Origin: Mucinivorans sp044433515
Lineage (GTDB): Bacteria > Bacteroidota > Bacteroidia > Bacteroidales > Rikenellaceae
Direction: 5' to 3'
Length of the DNA stretch: 64,000 bases
Assembly: GCA_044433515.1 (NCBI GenBank)
Contig: JAWXTN010000001.1
Span: forward strand, 50,319-114,318
Shown: positions 61,633 through 64,000 of the stretch, piece after piece
Position numbering within the stretch: the first letter of the stretch is position 1
Layout of the letters: every line of letters begins with the position of its first letter
Made by a program: the position numbers and the translations under genes
Notes under the pieces: generated by a model
The model's database searches: none
Told to the model about the DNA's origin: nothing
Seen by the model: the letters and a program-made list of their open reading frames with translations, nothing else

Positions 61633-62688
61633 ATGAAATTTTTAGCGACTTTTGTTTTATTATTATACTTTGGTTGCATATTTCCCACATCGGAGTACTT
61701 CGCAGACCATAAAATTCTACCCGACGAGATTACTATAATCTTTTCGGGCGACTTTATGCAGCATTCTCCACAGTTCCGTAGCGCAGCGTGTAGCGACAGA
61801 GCGAGTGGCTATAATTATGACACACAACTTCGATGCCTTTCCCCGATATGGAAGAGTGCAGATTTTAGTATTATAAACCTCGAAACGACACTATCCGACA
61901 CACCGCCATATAGCGGCTATCCAATGTTCTGTGCGCCAAGCGAAGTAGCCTACGGACTAAAGAGGGCAGGGATAACACACTGTGCCCTTGCCAACAACCA
62001 CACCCTCGATCGTGGCAGACGAGGCGTTGAGCGCACCACTGCTGCACTCGATAGCGCACAGCTAGCGTATTTTGGAGCAGGCTTCAGTGAGAACACTCTT
62101 TACACTATCCTTTCAAAAGGCTCTTTACGTATAGCGATTCTCAACGGCACTTATGGCACTAACGGCATAGATACCCCCAAGGGTGTACTACTAAACTCTA
62201 CGCTCGACACCACACTTTTCAAAGAACAAATAAGGGAGGCACAAAGCCAAGGGGCAACCCATATCATAGCCTTTGTCCATTGGGGCGAAGAATATCAGAC
62301 ATCCCCCAATAGAGCACAACGGAAACTAGCCCTATGGTTTAAGGAACAGGGTGTAAACCTAGTTGTAGGCTCACACCCTCACGTGGCACAGCCAATCGAC
62401 ACGCTCCATAGCGTAGTCTATTCACTGGGCAATTTCGTATCGAACCAAACGAAGATAGATACAGATGCAGGGTATAGCGTAAAGGTAACCTTTAGAGAGA
62501 ATATCCCTACCCCCACAATCGAGCATATAGCCCACTGGGTAGATATCTCAGGCGAAGGTCATCGCAAGTATTCAATCCTTCCATTCAAAGACACCCTAGA
62601 GGTTAAAAGCCCCTCATATCGTAGAGCTATGATAGAGGCAATAGAAAGAGTCGAAAGAATCGTTAAAAACCCCGTGAAATATGACTAG
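61633..62688 (+). CDS. CapA family lipoprotein (PGA synthesis/phosphatase-like)
   Basis: I start at ATG 61633 (MKFLATFVLLLYFGC), which gives a lipoprotein signal with Cys15; a longer frame upstream would overlap the TatD gene on the other strand. The 351-residue protein is a calcineurin-like CapA/PgsA family member: FSGDFMQH near 38, NLETTLS near 78, LANNHTLDRGRRG near 120, FVHWGEEY near 217 and VVGSHPHVAQP near 242. The family is tied to poly-gamma-glutamate capsule, but most Bacteroidota copies are of unknown role. It overlaps hydE by 8 bp. Confidence 0.88.
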   Translation: MKFLATFVLLLYFGCIFPTSEYFADHKILPDEITIIFSGDFMQHSPQFRSAACSDRASGYNYDTQLRCLSPIWKSADFSIINLETTLSDTPPYSGYPMFCAPSEVAYGLKRAGITHCALANNHTLDRGRRGVERTTAALDSAQLAYFGAGFSENTLYTILSKGSLRIAILNGTYGTNGIDTPKGVLLNSTLDTTLFKEQIREAQSQGATHIIAFVHWGEEYQTSPNRAQRKLALWFKEQGVNLVVGSHPHVAQPIDTLHSVVYSLGNFVSNQTKIDTDAGYSVKVTFRENIPTPTIEHIAHWVDISGEGHRKYSILPFKDTLEVKSPSYRRAMIEAIERVERIVKNPVKYD

Positions 62689-63685
62689 AGAAGAAGTTAT
62701 CCGCTTTCTGAGGGGCGAGGACACAGAGAGACTTTTCGCTCGCTCTAGAGACCTTAGAAACTCAAATTTCGGCACTAAGATTTACCTACGTGGACTCATC
62801 GAGCTTTCTAATATATGCCACTGCGACTGTTTGTACTGTGGTATTAGAGCATCGAACACTTCCGTTGAGAGATATAGCCTGGATTTAGAAACAGTACAGC
62901 AGGCTGCCAAGTGGTGCTATGACAATGGCTGGTACTCTATCGTTGTGCAAAGTGGCGAACTGACGAGCAGTCTCTTTATAGAAAAGATAAGAGAGGCTAT
63001 AAGGATAATCAAAGAAGTTTCTCTCGGCAAAATATCCATAACACTAAGCTGTGGAGAGCAGAGCGCAGAGGTTTATCAGAAGTGGCGAAAGGCAGGCGCA
63101 GACCGTTATCTTTTACGAATAGAGAGCAGTAATAAGGAGTTGTTCGATAAGATACATCCAGTCTCTATCTCATATAGCAAAAGAGAGGCAACACTAAACA
63201 CCCTTCCGCCTTTAGGCTACCAGACAGGCACAGGCGTTATGATAGGGCTACCAGGACAGAGTATTGAGGATTTAGCTGACGATTTATTGTTTCTTTCTCA
63301 GGAGCAGTTTGTGATGTGCGGTATGGGTCCATATATCGAGCATAGCGACACACCTCTTTCGGCGATACCTTCTTTGTACAGCAAAGCAGAGCGTGTAGAA
63401 TTGACCTTACGTATGATAGCACTCTTAAGAATACTTCGCCCGAATATAAATATAGCATCGTCAACGGCTCTAGGCACATTATCGCCAAGCGCACGAGTCG
63501 AAGCAATGGAGATAGGAGCAAATGTAATAATGCCAAACATCACCCCGAAAGAGCGACGAGGCAGCTACTCATTGTACGAAGGCAAAATCACAGACCTAGA
63601 CCTAGAAATCTTCAAAAAGAGCGGTTACAAAATAGCATATTACGAAAGTGGCGATAGCCCAGCCCACATCCCTCCAAACATATAG
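62681..63685 (+). CDS. hydE: [FeFe] hydrogenase maturase HydE (radical SAM)
   Basis: The 334-residue radical SAM protein has the CX3CX2C cluster motif at C46, C50 and C53 (NICHCDCLYCGIRASN), SGE near 95 and GLPGQSIEDLADDL near 193. HydE helps build the diiron subcluster of [FeFe] hydrogenase, so the organism probably makes or uses H2. The usual partners HydF and HydG are not in the window. It overlaps capA by 8 bp, so the two are translationally coupled. No signal peptide; cytoplasmic. Confidence 0.9.
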   Translation: MTREEVIRFLRGEDTERLFARSRDLRNSNFGTKIYLRGLIELSNICHCDCLYCGIRASNTSVERYSLDLETVQQAAKWCYDNGWYSIVVQSGELTSSLFIEKIREAIRIIKEVSLGKISITLSCGEQSAEVYQKWRKAGADRYLLRIESSNKELFDKIHPVSISYSKREATLNTLPPLGYQTGTGVMIGLPGQSIEDLADDLLFLSQEQFVMCGMGPYIEHSDTPLSAIPSLYSKAERVELTLRMIALLRILRPNINIASSTALGTLSPSARVEAMEIGANVIMPNITPKERRGSYSLYEGKITDLDLEIFKKSGYKIAYYESGDSPAHIPPNI

Positions 63686-63703
63686 TCACCCACCAAAGCA
63701 AAG

Positions 63704-64000
63704 GCAAGTCAAATAATGTCTGCCGAAAAATTTGGAGCTTCGGGAAGCACCAAAATTCGTTCCCAGCGATACACCGCAAACTAAACTTCGAGCTCTATAA
63801 TGCGGGGAAAGTCAAATAATGAGATGAAGTTTAGGGCTTCGTGAAGTCCCAAAATTCGCTCCCAGCTATACACCACAAACTTAACTTCGAACTCTATAAT
63901 GCGGGGAAAGTCAAATAATGAGATGAAGTTTGGGGCTTCGTGCAGGGGCTTCTGGGCGAGCGTACTAAAGTACGTGAGTTCCTCAGACGCTTCGGGAAGC
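63704..64000. repeat. About 100-bp tandem repeats running off the window
   Basis: Three imperfect units start at 63706, 63809 and 63908 (periods 103 and 99 bp), sharing aagtcaaataatg, cccaaaattcg and ctctataatgcgggg. On the minus strand two units form an open frame from the window edge to a TAG near 63783, with peptide blocks NFISLFDFPRIIEFEV repeated once. The third unit is out of frame. The gap 63686-64000 has no other gene. Confidence 0.85.

Overview
The window is chromosomal DNA from a member of the Bacteroidota, most probably the order Bacteroidales (Rikenellaceae/Alistipes-like is my guess; the genus cannot be fixed from sequence alone). The evidence is a BACON-domain lipoprotein, DUF4493 lipoproteins, DUF3127, a MoxR-DUF58-Bat aerotolerance operon, a secreted GH92 mannosidase, a eukaryotic-type IleRS, a HydE maturase (anaerobe), exported proteins with Gln after the signal peptide, and many promoters of the Bacteroidota type TTTG-N19/20-TAnnTTTG.

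Layout. 1-6.5 kb (minus): end of a BACON lipoprotein, then FAD synthetase-like protein, Rex, ComF, SPOR protein, MenG/UbiE, an FKBP lipoprotein and an S24-type regulator. 6.8-17.8 kb: DHOD-like protein, RarA, a secreted golvesin/amidase-like protein, cyclophilin, DUF3127 protein, FolC, MurE, a glycosyltransferase and a glutaminyl-peptide cyclotransferase. 17.8-19.35 kb: a decayed region with a SLOG/DUF1273 gene split by a nested pair of palindromic mobile elements, plus remnants of a second copy. 19.35-30.4 kb: Era, an M20 peptidase, a GH92 mannosidase, YbjQ, a galactose operon (nucleotidyltransferase, mutarotase, sugar permease, galactokinase) and a degenerate LytM protein. 30.6-40.6 kb: GlmM, MnmA, tRNA-Leu and tRNA-Gly, OsmC, DnaX, IleS and a glycosyltransferase. 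40.6-46.9 kb: a small PD-(D/E)xK-like protein, two DUF4493 lipoproteins and a TonB-dependent-type barrel. 47.0-49.9 kb: Nth, then an autoregulated ABC/GntR operon. 50.1-58.1 kb: MoxR, DUF58, a membrane protein, BatC-like, BatA, BatB and BatD. 58.2-64 kb: a kinase/WG-repeat fusion, TcdA, TatD-like, CapA, HydE and a repeat block running off the window.

The signals most worth a second look are: (1) a 161-163-bp palindromic element family, four copies, each flanked by a 4-bp direct repeat, one of which splits a gene whose frame is restored exactly by removing it; (2) an A9 run in dnaX after which both alternative frames stop within five codons, a likely device for making a gamma-type short product; (3) a 103-bp duplication of the nth 3' end that separates two convergent genes; (4) a structured or coding repeat downstream of era next to SLOG remnants; (5) a galactose operon without galT that starts with a nucleotidyltransferase.

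Functions cluster as housekeeping (tRNA modification, peptidoglycan precursors, replication), envelope/exported proteins, and carbohydrate use (mannosides, galactose). No prophage, CRISPR array, conjugative genes or intact transposase was seen.
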